A stretch of 64,000 nt of DNA, from assembly GCA_947311845.1 (NCBI GenBank), contig CAMZMU010000081.1, forward strand, positions 6,028,551 through 6,092,550, read 5' to 3'. A model generated the notes under the pieces. That model was not told the DNA's origin, ran no database searches, and saw nothing but the letters and a program-made list of their open reading frames with translations. Both the position numbers and the translations under genes were made by a program. Source of the DNA: Poa pratensis (taxonomy: Eukaryota; Streptophyta; Magnoliopsida; Poales; Poaceae). Position 1 is the stretch's first letter; every line of letters begins with the position of its first letter. Below are positions 11,343-22,036 of this stretch, piece after piece.

Positions 11343-11837
11343 TTAGATAATCAGAGTGTTGTTACAATCCTTCTGGATACGGTCCCAGAAAACCTCTCGA
11401 ACCGACTCTACCCAAACTTGTGTTCTTTGGTTCAACAACCCAAATCTAACTAACTCATGACTAGCACTATTACAAAGTTTAGAAATTTTAGATATCGACG
11501 CAACACGAGCGGAAGATAGTAATATCTGAAGGTCATCCACCAGGTGGCTCAGAGTCGAGCCGTCCCTCACCTTGCTCGTAGCTAGTTGCACCAGCTCTGC
11601 CCTATCTGTCTCCACACTGACGCGCACCTGACTCATGTCCAAGGCAAACCGGAGCCCTTCCATACAAGCTTGCAACTCCGCCTCCAGTGCGGAAGAACAT
11701 CTATGCGGATCCCTACAAGCTGAGAAAACATTAGAACCATCACTCCGTCTCAGGATCATACCAGTACCCGCTCTCCCAGACTGAGCTATGAAGGCACCAT
11801 CCACATTGAGTTTCAATCCTATCCATGACACGGGCAT
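11343..11837 (-). pseudogene. RNase H domain remnant (RVT_3 type) of a LINE
   Basis: Minus-strand frame of 164 residues from the ATG at 11837. It carries the plant-type RNase H fold found at the C-terminus of many grass LINE polyproteins. Visible motifs are LNVDGAF (first Asp), LEAELQACMEGL (Glu) and VSVETDRAELV (second Asp), then a C-terminal helix with NSASHELVRFG. The upstream reverse transcriptase is absent, so this is most likely a 5'-truncated LINE. A domesticated single-domain gene is possible but unsupported. The final residues CNNTLII sit next to the AT-rich end of the insertion. Confidence 0.65.
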
Positions 11838-11915
11838 AACCAATTACGAACCCATAAATCAAAAGAATGATGTCCATATACTTAAAAGCAGTACATGAAA
11901 CGAAAACCTAAAATG

Positions 11916-12300
11916 GAGCCTAGGCTACATGGTGCCCTTTTTTAAAAAATTCGAAATCAACATTTTTAAGTTTCCAAAAATGGAGAAAAAACTCCGGGAT
12001 GTAGATATTATCGAGATCCACAATTGTGCAAATTTTCAAACTCCAAATTCGTTATATTTTGGGCTGCACAATAAAGACAAATGGATTGATCTGGGTGGTG
12101 AACAATACACAGTTTCAAAATTTTGAAAATTTCCCGATTTTTCTTTTTGTGCAGACCAAAATACAACGAATTTTAAGGTAATAAATTCCACGCTTGTAAA
12201 TCTTGACAATATCTACATCTGTGATTTTTTCGCAATTTTTGGAAACTCAAAAATGTCATTTTCGATTTTTTTTTAAAAGGGCTCCATGTAGTCCGGGTTC
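11916..12300. mobile_element. Long-TIR MITE (foldback), Mutator-like by appearance
   Basis: The left end (from about 11916, containing ggctacatggtgcccttt) and the right end (complement of aaagggctccatgtagtcc) form terminal inverted repeats of about 100 bp at roughly 80% identity, around a core of about 190 bp. There is no coding capacity. A clear TSD could not be assigned. The superfamily assignment is inferred from TIR length only. Confidence 0.7.
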
Positions 12301-13643
12301 CAAAAATCCACTCTCTGAATGAAAGGGCTATTTAACTGCTTTCCTTCACTTACAAACTCCATTGTTATGATAAGAGGAGCGTGGTCGTCCCATGCTCGGG
12401 GAAGGGTGCTTTGATGTTCTGAAGACTCCCGACAATCTCAAGGTAATCATAGCCAACGGTAGATCATGGCTTTGTCCACCGACAAGCAGTTGTCATTTTC
12501 TTCTCAAGAGATGGGAGATTGAGTTTGTGTGCACGTGTGAACGTGCGTCTATACTTTGTAAGCAATGTTTCTGACAAAGTTGTGAATATGGATATGTAAA
12601 TCATATAAAAGGGTATATAGAGAGTGGGATGTGAGGCACACAACTTCACAAGGTTATTCATCAGTGTCTTAAGAGTAATGCAGTCATGCTACCAGGCAGA
12701 TGCATCTTTAGGATATGTATGATGCAAGAATATGTGATAGTTTAAAGAAGGAGAATAGTCACATCATAAAACGAAAATACACCGGTGAACATGGTTCAAG
12801 GGCAGGATGAAATCAGAGCCATCCATTGCCTTGAGATTGGTGCCGTATTATAAACATATATAGCACCCATATGTGCACTCAAAGATATGGGGTCAAACGG
12901 TGGCCATGAAGTTTGACAAAAGTACTAGCTAGTACAACTTTTGCCTCGAGCGGCTGAAAATATTTTGAAATGGAATTTCATTTTTCTAAACTTTTTAAAA
13001 GGTCAACATCATAATTACTAGAACTTGACCTTGCGGTTTATAATTTTTTTTCCAATATAAACGAGTTGTTAGCCATTCAGAAATGCATACACTTGAAAAT
13101 AACATCAACAAGAAACAAATGATTTTTTATTCAGTTACTGAATCATTAATTGTTACCCACATTATGAAATCTACACTGATAAATTATTACCCACATTACA
13201 AAGTTTACACGATAAATTATTATTTTGAAATTTGAGGCAAGGGTTTGTAGAATGGAAATAAGATAAGTATTCAATATTTTAAAATTCACATCTTTACACA
13301 TCCCATTTTTTTTAGAACACAATGCCTAGGATATTCAAAATTATCACCATTTAACTTATAGTTGTTTTCAAAAATAGAAACTCCTATGTCAAATCCATAA
13401 AGTCACCAAATAAAACAGAATACCATGCACCTTGAGTATGAGTATGAAATTTAAATTCTAACACCTAATATTGCCTCAAAAGTCAAAGCAGTTATCTAGT
13501 TTTGGGTTATTGATATGTATTGTCCTTTTTTTTTGAAACCTATTGATATGTATTGTCTATTGTATTGATTGTGTACCCACCGTATGAGATAATTCTTAGC
13601 AACAAATTGATGCACTAGTACATGATCCAGATTTCATAGACGC
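12301..13643. other. AT-rich intergenic spacer
   Basis: There is no gene. A unit of about 35 bp, near 'ttacccacattatgaaatct', occurs twice in tandem at about 13140-13225. The last few hundred bases probably include the 3' UTR of the minus-strand MATH-BTB gene. Confidence 0.45.
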
Positions 13644-14726
13644 CTAGACCATGTCCACCGAATCCGGTCTGGGTCCTAAAAAACTTTGCAGATCTTTGAA
13701 GAGAGAGGGGCAGCTCCTCCTGAGATGCTCAAAGCCATCGCTGGCCATGAGTGGTGCCTTCGAATTGCCCAAACATGCAAGGAACTTGAAGCACGCATCC
13801 TTGAGCCCGCCACAGCCATGCTGCTCGGCCAGCGTCAATATAGTCGCCACCGAGCTTGTGTCGATGTGTCTGTGCAGCATGTCCTCGCATATCGACATTA
13901 GCCTCCCCAGATTATATCTGTCCGCCGCTACAAGCAAATGCTGAGCCATCCCCTTTGCATCGCCAATATCTATGTGCGGCAACGAGTCGGTGTAGATAAA
14001 GTGGAGCATGGCCTCGAACACTTTAGCTTCTATGCCGTCGATCCTAACACGAGCGTCCGTCTTCTCCTTCATCGGGCCGAGGAGCTCCGCGCTGAAGACC
14101 GAGGACCGAGCCGCGAGGATGCATCTGTGCGCGGGGAACATCTCTTCCCCAACCTCGAACGTGACATCCGCCACGTCCCCGGTGGAGAGGAGCTGGCCAA
14201 GATGCTGGATCAGGTCATGCGGCGGCAGCATGCCGACTGATGCCGGTGCGGTCTCTGTGTAGATCTTCTTTTGCATGGTAATGTCACACCTGACGCTGAA
14301 GATATCATCCTTCAGGTAAGCAGATTCCTCTAGTTCCTTCTTCCTGATGAACTGAACGAAACCGTACATCATGCTTTGCTTGGAGAAAGCGCACGTCTTG
14401 CTGGCCTTGGTGTGCGGTGGCGGCGCCGGGTTCCCGTCCTGGTCGAGCAAACTGATCCGGAACTGCGCGCTGACTTCGTTGACATCTTCGGAATCGAGGA
14501 AGAGGTAGAAGGATATCCACTCGGCATAGCCGTAGTATCCGTCGGGGTAGTAATGGAGACGCCAGCGGCGGCCTCCGATGGCAAACGCCTCGGAAGTGAT
14601 GCAGTTGCTGTTGCCGATCCCCTTGGTCCCGGAATAGCCGTCTATCTTGAGATCGTGAGAGCCGGAGACGGGCTCGGCCCTAGCGACAATGGTCGACGCG
14701 GTCCGCGACAGGTGCTCGCCGCCCAT
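13644..14726 (-). CDS. MATH-BTB domain protein (BPM-like CUL3 adaptor)
   Basis: A single-exon gene of 360 residues, starting at ATG 14726. A TTG in frame four codons upstream was not used as start. The N-terminal MATH domain (about residues 20-150) contains SHDLKIDGYSGTKG, FAIGGRRWRLHYYPDGY and YLKDDIFSVRCDI. The BTB/POZ domain (about 170-290) contains GDVADVTFEVGEEMFPAHR, CILAARSSVFSAELLGPMKE and VFEAMLHFIYTDSLP. A BACK-like tail follows (VATILTLAEQHGCGGLKDAC). In this family the MATH domain recruits substrates and the BTB domain binds Cullin 3 to form an E3 ubiquitin ligase; the family is strongly expanded in grasses. The frame is intact and the length normal, so it is probably functional. 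It faces a related gene at 19594 across a CACTA/LINE block. Confidence 0.9.
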   Translation of the reverse strand: MGGEHLSRTASTIVARAEPVSGSHDLKIDGYSGTKGIGNSNCITSEAFAIGGRRWRLHYYPDGYYGYAEWISFYLFLDSEDVNEVSAQFRISLLDQDGNPAPPPHTKASKTCAFSKQSMMYGFVQFIRKKELEESAYLKDDIFSVRCDITMQKKIYTETAPASVGMLPPHDLIQHLGQLLSTGDVADVTFEVGEEMFPAHRCILAARSSVFSAELLGPMKEKTDARVRIDGIEAKVFEAMLHFIYTDSLPHIDIGDAKGMAQHLLVAADRYNLGRLMSICEDMLHRHIDTSSVATILTLAEQHGCGGLKDACFKFLACLGNSKAPLMASDGFEHLRRSCPSLFKDLQSFLGPRPDSVDMV

Positions 14727-15452
14727 CGATGACGACAAACCTAAAACCTAGCAGCAACGAAGGGAGAAACGGATTACGATCGTTCTAATAGGCAGATCGG
14801 ATCGGAGGGAGCCGTCCGGGTAGGTGTGATTTCCTTGCAAATTCTATTCCAAAGCGTTTTCCAACAAATAAGGACTCAAAATCTACTTCCTTTCCCTAAA
14901 ATCGGGATTTTTCAATGAAAAGGAGATATTTGATAGAAATAATATTTTTAAGCCAGAAAAATACGGCTCTCATCCCAAAATGAACCTCAACTTAGTAACT
15001 CTCCAATTATAATATACTCCCCGCCGGTTGGTCAATTTGTACCCCGAATGCCAAATCCTATTTGCCGCCCATTGTGCCGCCCACCCCGTCGCCGCAATGG
15101 GCCCGCCCGTTTTGCTCGTTTTTTATCTCCTTTTTCATTTATGATTTTTTCTTTTTTTACTTTACTTTTCTTAGGGGGTTTAAAGAATATTTTGAAAATG
15201 TTTGGATTAAAAAATCAGAGTTCAAAAATGTTTAGATTGAAAGATGTCCGGATTTGAAAAAAATGTTTTTAATTTTTATGTTTCTAATAGGTAAAAATTT
15301 AAAACTGTATTCAAACAAAAAATAAAAGAAAGGAAACGAAAAGGAAAAAACACAAGCTAAATGGGCCGGCCTAGTAGTCCGACCTTGAGGCGGCGCGGGT
15401 TGCTTCCGCCCCTAAAGGCGGCATACAGGACCCCCCCCACCCAATCGCTCGG
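14727..15452. other. 5' region of MATH-BTB gene and spacer
   Basis: Positions 14727-14830 are probably the 5' UTR/promoter of the minus-strand MATH-BTB gene. Further on, GC-rich patches (15049-15120 and 15365-15440) flank an AT-rich core. This could be an old element, but no matching ends were found. Confidence 0.4.
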
Positions 15453-16094
15453 GTTTTTTTTCCAACTCTTTCTATTATTTGCATAACAGAAATAACAGGT
15501 TCATTACATCAGAAAGCAGAGAGAAAGGAAGGGACAAGAACATCATAGAGTTGGAAAAGGAGGTGCTTAGACATGAAACCGCTGCGAGTGCTCGATCTCG
15601 GGCACCCCTACTAACCTAACAACAGAACACAAAAAAACATCCACAGTTTAATGACATACAACCATGTATCAAGAATAGTTCAGGATGCCAACAACCCAAA
15701 TCCCAGAATCTTCATCCTTCAGTGAGTTAAAGCCTCACAAGAGCAACATTCAGATGTGCTATATTAGGATCCTCCCTCAACAAGTTCAGAGTTGCTCTCT
15801 ACAATTGCTCAGCACCATCGTAGATGTCCTCCTTGTCATTATCACCATACAAATCGGCCCACCAGTAAGTAAAAAAAGGAGCAATCAGTAAATATAATAG
15901 TTGCATGGTTCATGAGAATACATTTCTCAAAAGTGATTTGTTTCTCGTCGTCCAGATAGACCAACACACAACAGCCAAAAGCAACCAGTGTAAACTTTTT
16001 TCCCTTCTAGGCCAATAAGAATAAAACCAAGCATAACACTGCCACAAAGAACTAGGGCATGTTTAAGTTTAGACGGAAGGCTCGAAACGAGCCC
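15453..16094 (-). pseudogene. LINE 3' end, interrupted by CACTA element
   Basis: On the minus strand, the end of a LINE ORF is recognisable: a frame containing LLLAVVCWSIWTTRNKSLLR (the WxIWxxRN signature of plant LINE C-termini) closes at a TGA. A 3' UTR of about 480 bp follows, ending in an A-rich tail (the T-run at about 15450-15462 on the plus strand). The upstream part resumes after the CACTA insertion, from 18363 to perhaps 18550. The 5' end was not located, and the coding region is truncated. Confidence 0.6.
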
Positions 16095-18359
16095 CACTAC
16101 ACCACAACACAGTATTCCCTACCAACGTGTTTCGCCAATAGTCACTATCGACGACGGAATGTTGGTCGGTAAAACTTCTATCAAACAGTCGGTCGGTAAA
16201 ACATAAAAATAACAACCGACTGTCGGTCGGGATTGTGAAAAGATGTAGCGTCGAGCCGTCGGTCAGGAATACAACCATACCCATCGAACTGTCGGTCGGC
16301 AAACAATGCCGACCAACAGCTTGTTGCTGACTGGGCTGGCAATGCGCGCGCGGGTGAAACTTTAAAGCGGCAAAATTGAGCCCAAGCCCGCGAACTGAGG
16401 CGAAAAGTTCCACCAAACCCAGATGATATATATACCGCAGCTAACCCTAAGCCTCTATCCTCTATCCCTCTTCTTCTCTCTCTCTCGGCGGCGGCGGCCG
16501 CCGCGACTCGACCCATCTCCTCCGATCCTCCCAATCCAGCACTCTGCTTGCTCCGCCTACCTTCGTCGGCCGGCCGCGCTGCGTGAACGCTTCCAGCGAT
16601 TAACCACATCGACATCGAGCTCTTGGACGGATCTGGCGCGGCGATGATATGGCCAAGCCAAACTCCTTTGGCGCAGGCTCTCCGACCCGTCCTCGCCGAG
16701 CTACACGGCGCAGGGGCAGCCCGAAAGTGAGCAGGCGCGGTGGTCTTCCGTACTCGGCACTCCGTCTTCCGGTGGTCGGTGACGCTGTTGAGGTCCTCCT
16801 GAGCAGCGCCGGTTGAAGGAGATGGTGACAGGGGACATGCCATGGAGCAGCAGGCGCAGCTACCCGACGGTTCGTCCCCTTCCTCTCTAGCTTCCATCTA
16901 ATTGTTATCTTTGTACTCGATAGCACCAGAAGCAACGATTTTCCGCAGCTACCCGACGGTATTTGTTTTGTTAATTATCCATGACTTTCTCTGAAGATAT
17001 TAGTTGCTACCATCTAGGATCAAATACACGTAACTGACTAGAATATTATGTTTTGGACAGTGCATGTGTAGTGTAGTGCTTGAGCGCATCACTGATACAT
17101 GGATCTACCATGTGATTAATTGTGTGTAACCTAAAATAAAAAATGATGGCGCCTTATTTTGATTTTTAACTTGGAGTGCAGTTAAGTGTTCTCCCTGGAA
17201 GTTTGCGTTTGTGTTTTCCCTTTTGTTTTTGAATTGCAATGATGTGAGTGTGTTTGCTTAACTAATAGTGTCCGTTCTATCTCTGGACGTTAATATTGCC
17301 TCATAGCTCTCCTGCTTTCTCCAAGCCAATTGCATATTTTTCAATGCATAGATGCTCTTGATTTTTAATCTTTTGATGTCAGATCTATCTACTCTAGCAT
17401 GTTCTGATAAACTAGTCAGATGATTTGCTGTTGTGTTTGGTTTTCATCATCTGATCTCCAGTTATCATAATTTTGTCTGCAGGAGGTTTACCTAAGGCAA
17501 TCCTTCGCAGCTCAAGTTCATAATGCCTGAGGCGATTGCCATCAACAACATCCTATTGTCAATTTTCCGATCAGCAAGGTATAACACTTGTCTCCACTTT
17601 AGGAAAAACTAGAGATATACACTGTGATTTTATTCATGTAGTATAGATCAGGTTGTTCTTTGTCTTCTGTTTGTGCAGGCGCCCTTTCAGAGAATGAAGT
17701 ATAATGCAAAACTCGTCGCAATATGTATTCTACCAAGTAGCTGGCTGTTTTGCATCAACAAGATGTTTTGTGTAATGTAGGATGCCTTTTGGCTACCACT
17801 TTGTAAACCTGATCATGTGGTGATCATTTTGTAAACCTGATAATATGATAATCGATTGAGAACACATGAAAATCAGTTCATTATTGTTTGGTTTTCTTGA
17901 TATTTTGGAGGATATCCATGTATGCTTTGTAGTGTGAAATATGTGAATTTGACTAATTTTTGGCTGTAAAAAGTATCTTAAATATGTGAATATGGCAGGA
18001 TGGGGCTGACAGTTGGTAGGCAATTAATACTCCGTTGGACAGTTGGTCGGGAAAGGTCCTGGCATTGCTGTTAGAAAGTCGGTCGGCAAAGCAAATGATG
18101 TCTGAGAGTCGGTCGGCATTAAATGTCGGTCGGGAAACAATTGTTGGTCGGGAAAGATTATGTTGGTCGGGAAAGATTTTCCATAGCCGTCAAACAGTCG
18201 GTTGGCAAAGTAAAGTCGGTCGGGAAAGGCCTTTCCCGACTGGACTTACGGTGACCGACAAGGTCGGTCGGCAATACCAATCCCCGACCGACTTTCTGTC
18301 GGTGAAAGCCGTTTTCCCTACCAATTTGACGGTTGGGAATGTAGTGTCGTGGTGTAGTG
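16095..18359. mobile_element. Non-autonomous CACTA (En/Spm-like) transposon
   Basis: The element starts CACTACACCACAACAC and ends with the inverted repeat GTGTCGTGGTGTAGTG. It is flanked by a 3-bp TSD, CCC (16092-16094 and 18360-18362). Both flanks carry dense subterminal copies of a GTCGGTCGG-type motif (16165-16315 and 18035-18300), the binding-site arrays typical of CACTA elements. No transposase is encoded in the 2265 bp. The interior has a GC-rich, exon-like 5' part (about 16420-16960) and later segments with plausible splice borders (near 17483-17580 and 17679), so it may be transcribed from captured sequence. Open frames on the minus strand of the GC-rich part do not match known proteins. 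Confidence 0.9.
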
Positions 18360-18362
18360 CCC

Positions 18363-19450
18363 GGCATGTTTAAGTTCCAAGAACCCTCCCCACACAACCC
18401 AAATTGATTTAGCAGTTGGACATGTGAAGCACATGCGAGAACAGTTCACAAATGGAACAACAGGGATTACCAGGCCATTTTCTTTTCTTCACATTTTCAC
18501 CGGTCAACACAGCTTCATATTATAAAAGTCGCCACAAGAAATTTTTAATTTTAATAGGGAGTTGAGCTTTCCATAGCCCGCTAATTAGGGCCCATAGAAT
18601 CATTTTCTAAGAGTTGGTACAAAGGATTGTAGAAAACTTCATACTGTGATTTAAAGTCCAAAACACCTTTGGAGTATATCATTGTTTACTTCTAAAAAAA
18701 TCAGATTTTTTGAAACTTTAAAATATTGTTGGGCTACAAAATGCCACACTCCTCGTTGTGGTTTTGTTTGAAGGGACAAGCGCCTTTTGTATTTCCTCCA
18801 ATTGTTTCTTTCTTTCTTTTCTTTTTGATTATTTCTCTTACATTCTTCTCTAATTTCTTTACTATACCTTTATTTATTTTTTATCATTTTTTCCATTTAG
18901 TTTAAATATTTGTTCCGTTAATATTTGTGATATTTTTTTAGGGACTATAATTTTCTTCCACTTAGTCCAATATTTTTGTTTGACTTACATTCGTGATATG
19001 TCCCCGGGCAATAATGTTTGATGTCAGTTGGTCTAAATTTTATTTCTCTTGTATTACGATTTGTTCCTACTTAGTGTGTTTTGGTTTAAATTTTTGCTCC
19101 CATGTCAATGTGTTTCTTTTTGTTCCTATGTAAATGTGATTTTGTTCCCACGAATTTATTTAAACCAATAATCACAGCGAAGTCTGTAGCAGCTCAATTC
19201 ACGAATCACAAATTTATTTGAACAAATTACATAGCGATTATTCGTTATTTGTTCATATTTATTCGTGATTCGTTCCACGGTCGCTAATTTTTTTATGTTT
19301 GGTCGAAATAAATTTAGTTCCTCCAGTAATACGCTACGTGTGCACCAGGCCACCAGTGTGCCTCCTCGCCTCGAGGGGTTCGCACGCAATGATTCGACTG
19401 CTTGTTTACGCCGACTGCTCGTGTGATGCGCCCGATTAATGCAGCCATTG
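18363..19450. other. LINE remainder, then AT-rich spacer
   Basis: Positions 18363-18376 repeat ggcatgtttaagtt from 16056-16069, on the other side of the CACTA element. The sequence to about 18550 probably belongs to the interrupted LINE. From about 18560 to 19300 the DNA is T-rich with no features. The last part is upstream of the second MATH-BTB gene. Confidence 0.45.
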
Positions 19451-19455
19451 CCACA

Positions 19456-19460
19456 TATAA
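19456..19460 (+). promoter_or_regulatory. Candidate TATA box of second MATH-BTB gene
   Basis: The sequence TATAA lies about 135 bp upstream of the ATG at 19594, in a fitting position. No transcription data are available. Confidence 0.4.
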
Positions 19461-19593
19461 GAACCTCTCTTTCATATTCCATCGCTGTCAATTAGCGAAC
19501 TCACCCACCCATCTCCATCTCTTCTTCCCCAGACACGAATTGATCCTTTCATCCATACTCCAGTGCTGTCAATTAGCTACGCCGGAGTTCGCT

Positions 19594-20637
19594 ATGTCCA
19601 GCCCTTCCCCGTCTTCCGTCGGCCGCGGCGGCGGCACGCCGTGGCAGACCGCATCGGCCATCGTGGCCCGGCCATTGCGCGTGTCTGGTTCTCACGTCCT
19701 CAAGATCGATGGGTACTCAGGCACCAAGGTCCTCGTCAACGGCAGAGGCATCACGTCGGAGACGTTCGTCGTCGGACGACATCGCTGGTACATCAGGTAC
19801 TTCCCCGATGGATATTCGTCAGGCGATGCTGGTTGGATATCAATCTATCTCCATCTTGTTCAAGCCGATCATGCTGACGAAGAAGTCGATGCACGATTCA
19901 AGATTAGTTTGCTCGACCAGGACAGAAAACCGGTGCCGTCGTACGGCACGGAGAGCAATATGTCCTGCTGCACCTTCTCCAGCAGCTCGGGGCCATGGGG
20001 TTGTCCCCAGCTCATCACCAGGAAGGACCTTGAGGAATCGGTTTACCTCAAGGATGATGTTTTCAGCATCAGGTGTGAAATCACCGTGCCAAGGGAGATC
20101 TTTAAGGAGCCCATCTCGCTGCTAGTGGGCACGCCTACGTCCGACATGCACCGCCATTTTGGCCAGCTCCTCTACGGCGGCGAGGGTGCCGATGTCACGT
20201 TTAAGGTCGGCGGTGAGTCCTTTTCTGTGCACAGGTGCGTGCTTGCTGCTCGATCCTCGGTGTTCATGGCGGAGCTCCTTGGACCGGTGAAGGTGAACAC
20301 CGGCACCTGTATATGGATCAGTGATATGGAAGCTAGAGTGTTCAAAGCTATGCTGCATTTCATCTACACCGACACACTGCCGGACATGGAAGAGGATGGT
20401 GTGATAACGATGATTCAGCATTTGTTTATAGCAGCGAAGAAGTACAATCTGGAGCGGCTAAAGTTGCTTTGCACGGAGAAGCTGTGCAACTACATGGACG
20501 TGGATTTTCTATCAGTTCCACTACCACCAAGTGGTGGGGCGTCATCCACCGTTCGTGGGTGTTGTTTGATGAGTGTTCTTGTTTTGGTATTCGGCATTTC
20601 CTACATTGTACTTCGTCCAGCAGGTCGTATACTTTGA
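19594..20637 (+). CDS. MATH-BTB protein with atypical C-terminus
   Basis: A 347-residue frame from ATG 19594 (MSSPSPSSVGRGGG). The frame is open further upstream, but that part has no family similarity. The MATH domain (about 30-160) contains SHVLKIDGYSGTK, HRWYIRYFPDGYSSGDAGW and VYLKDDVFSIRCEITVP. The BTB domain (about 185-300) contains GADVTFKVGGESFSVHR, CVLAARSSVFMAELLGP and FKAMLHFIYTDTLPDMEEDG. The BACK region starts (KKYNLERLKLLCTEKLC) but similarity stops after MDVD. The last 43 residues are unlike the family and include a hydrophobic run (CLMSVLVLVFGISYIVL). Compared with the gene at 13644, the helices after 'HRHIDTSSV' are lost. It may be a decaying copy, or the end may be supplied by an unseen exon. 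The role would be as a CUL3 substrate adaptor if expressed. Confidence 0.75.
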   Translation: MSSPSPSSVGRGGGTPWQTASAIVARPLRVSGSHVLKIDGYSGTKVLVNGRGITSETFVVGRHRWYIRYFPDGYSSGDAGWISIYLHLVQADHADEEVDARFKISLLDQDRKPVPSYGTESNMSCCTFSSSSGPWGCPQLITRKDLEESVYLKDDVFSIRCEITVPREIFKEPISLLVGTPTSDMHRHFGQLLYGGEGADVTFKVGGESFSVHRCVLAARSSVFMAELLGPVKVNTGTCIWISDMEARVFKAMLHFIYTDTLPDMEEDGVITMIQHLFIAAKKYNLERLKLLCTEKLCNYMDVDFLSVPLPPSGGASSTVRGCCLMSVLVLVFGISYIVLRPAGRIL

Positions 20638-21130
20638 ACTATGTTTGTAAATTATGCGCAATGGTATTGATAATGCTTTTTGCGCTTTTGTATGTCCACT
20701 AACTATCTTAATAATTTGCATTTACAACATTGTACATTTTAACTCACCAAGAGTAGAGACGGAAGGTCACTCACCTATCTCGACCCCACCCGACAATCTG
20801 CTGGACAAACCTGCGATCTGTTTGTTTTAAAGTAACAGCTTATTTCACAAATCAAGAACAATTTACTCTAAAACACAATTCGAAATTAATAAACAAATTA
20901 GGATAAAACAAATATCTTAGAAACCTTACATAAAGACAAAAAAAATACAAAACAATCCTAGGGGTCATGCAAACATCGAAGCGGGCGGCCACCGCCATGC
21001 TCTATCCCGACCGAGGCACACGCCTCTTAAGCAGCATCGCTATATGGGCTTTGAAAGTAGATGAACAGAACTGATGCAACCATGTCTTACGGTGCCATGT
21101 TGACTGGGGATCGTCCCGTGCCACCCTACA
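20638..21130. other. Spacer downstream of second MATH-BTB gene
   Basis: AT-rich DNA with a GC-richer patch at about 20970-21130. No protein or element ends are recognised. Confidence 0.4.
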
Positions 21131-21684
21131 CCCTGGTTTGTTGCATCCCAACAACTGAGTCAGGGAAAAACATCACATTCGATAAACTGTGATCAAGACC
21201 ACCGTATTCCTTCATTCTTGTAGCTATTAATCCGTGGCAATGTGCTAATCTACTATGTGATAACACATGCAGTACATTGTGTTTATTCGCTGTTCATGTA
21301 TATTCTACATAATGCACACCAAGAATTTTCAAGATATAGGGGAGCTCTTCATGATTTAATTAATGTGCACGTGCATTCAAATGCAATCTTAGAAAGTGCA
21401 CATGTTTAGGGGGGAGCCTCTCCATATTGAGGAATTCAAAACTGATAGCTTCATCAACTTCCATATCCTTTGAAGATTCAATCGTGTTGACATGATCACA
21501 TTAAAAGAGGGAGATTGAAAGTGCATCTAATGCCCTCCTCATGGATTTTTGGGGTGATCAACAACAACATGATTAAGGGACTAATGATTTCATCTAGTAA
21601 GCACATAAATTTAGTCCCTATAGTCAGTTTGGTTTAACCGTCGACAACTTGATCCCTTGTTTTGAAGCAAATCTGTACCGAATC
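21131..21684 (+). mobile_element. Maximus-like copia: 3' internal end and start of 3' LTR
   Basis: A purine-rich tract, aaaagagggagat (21503-21515), is followed at 21516 by TGAAAGTGCATCTAATGCCC, matching the familiar start of Maximus-type copia LTRs in Triticeae as I remember them. Upstream is anonymous 3' internal sequence. At 21685 the LTR is interrupted by an Angela-like LTR. The rest is not in the window. The family name is from memory and unsearched. Confidence 0.55.
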
Positions 21685-21829
21685 TGTTGGAAATATGCCC
21701 TAGAGGCAATAATAAAATGTTATTATCTTATTTCCATGTTTATGATAAATGTTTATTCTCCATGCTAGAATTGTATTAACCGGAAACATAATACATATGT
21801 GGTTTATAAACAACACCGTGTGCCTAGTA
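21685..21829 (+). mobile_element. Angela/BARE1-like copia LTR, piece 1 of 3
   Basis: Starts TGTTGGAAATATGCCCTAGA, the signature start of BARE1/WIS/Angela LTRs. It is broken after 145 bp by the MITE at 21830 and resumes at 37912. Confidence 0.8.
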
Positions 21830-22036
21830 CTCCCTCCGTCCACGAAAGAGTGGACGTTTGGGGTCTAATATTTTTCCAATGCACATTGCCTCTAATGCAT
21901 CAGTTTTTAATTGACTCATGGAACACCTTGTGATCTAGCTATTGGCTGCATACTCACTTGAGTCCCTTGGGTTACTGCCTTAATTACTGCATGCGGGAAA
22001 CCTTCATTTAATGGCCTTCTCTCAATGGTTGCATGC

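Noticed and set aside
13651..14732. Plus-strand frames opposite the MATH-BTB gene
   Set aside because: GC-rich shadows of the real minus-strand coding sequence.
16181..16897. 238-residue minus-strand frame in the CACTA element
   Set aside because: It begins in GC-rich captured sequence and ends in the subterminal repeat array; no protein similarity. It is most likely open by composition.
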